Below are positions 63,936 to 64,000 of a DNA stretch of 64,000 nt, one piece after another. The notes under the pieces were generated by a model. That model worked only from the letters and a program-made list of their open reading frames with translations, was not told the DNA's origin and did not search any database. Location of the stretch: positions 85,343-149,342 of the forward strand of contig JAHHHB010000006.1 of assembly GCA_019359545.1 (NCBI GenBank), written 5' to 3'. This stretch comes from Desmonostoc geniculatum HA4340-LM1. Its GTDB lineage: Bacteria > Cyanobacteriota > Cyanobacteriia > Cyanobacteriales > Nostocaceae. The first letter of the stretch is position 1; each line of letters begins with the position of its first letter. Position numbers and translations under genes: made by a program.

Positions 63936-64000
63936 ATGAAAAATAATCGCAATGGACAAGCCGCTGTTTTGACGGACGAGCATTATTCCAAAATTCGTAA
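63936..64000 (+). CDS. Start of a probable site-specific integrase (3' cut by window)
   Basis: Only 21 codons are visible: MKNNRNGQAAVLTDEHYSK, then IR. This beginning (M-K-x-N-R-x-G-Q-A-x-V-L-T) is typical of cyanobacterial tyrosine recombinases (phage integrase family). The gene runs past the right edge. If correct, it marks the end of a mobile region that includes the fibre cluster. Confidence 0.5.
   Translation, partial: MKNNRNGQAAVLTDEHYSKIR

Overview
The window looks like chromosome from a filamentous, probably heterocyst-forming (Nostoc/Anabaena-type) cyanobacterium. The evidence is the very frequent HIP1 octamer GCGATCGC, a Ycf20-family protein, a plant-type glycerate 3-kinase of photorespiration, a CrtW-type carotenoid ketolase, a psbA 3' remnant, a urea uptake operon, CHAT/CHASE2/DUF928 proteins, and dense low-complexity repeats (GGGAGATGAGG and CCCATGCCC types) with many short inverted-repeat elements. 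There is no full-length IS element and no CRISPR array; one tRNA gene is visible.

Layout. 1-31 kb is mostly housekeeping and small accessory genes: a truncated hybrid histidine kinase, a GT39-like glycosyltransferase, Ycf20, glycerate kinase, an FMN-binding oxidase-like protein, cysE, DUF3352, a rhodanese, hrcA, a psbA remnant, aroC, a 607-aa repeat protein, a nonsense-broken DUF4351 gene, SemiSWEET, a radical SAM/CPXCG/SRPBCC trio, crtW, cofG, an AI-2E-type permease, a PlsC-like acyltransferase, two peroxiredoxins and a glycogen debranching enzyme. 31-38 kb holds a PhoX-like protein, tRNA-Met(CAU), a 1.6-kb graveyard of WD40, modA-like and secreted-protein remnants cut by small mobile elements, an RTX protein and ilvD. 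38.7-46.1 kb holds the urea ABC transporter urtABCDE on the minus strand. urtE is separated from urtD by two Uma2-family genes, a 21-bp tandem array and a nested pair of MITEs. An NtcA-type promoter lies upstream of urtA.

47-57 kb groups a response regulator, a CHASE2 histidine kinase, DUF928, a TPR-CHAT caspase-like protein, a retropepsin-like aspartyl protease and a TpsB/FhaC outer-membrane transporter, a plausible signalling, protease and secretion neighbourhood. It is followed by an FAD oxidoreductase and a purple-acid-phosphatase-like enzyme.

59.7-63.7 kb (minus strand) is the least familiar region. It is a compact run of unrecognised genes built around a 663-residue coiled-coil plus collagen-like (Gly-X-Y) protein. 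Three neighbouring genes each need one +/-1 frame change to be read through. The run is divergent from what appears to be the start of a tyrosine-recombinase gene at the right edge, so it may be a prophage-like, tailocin-like or otherwise mobile structural module.

The other main theme is small mobile DNA. At least ten short inverted-repeat elements occur, several nested, two families with visible target-site duplications. There are also palindrome families in which both arms have changed together, preserving base pairing.
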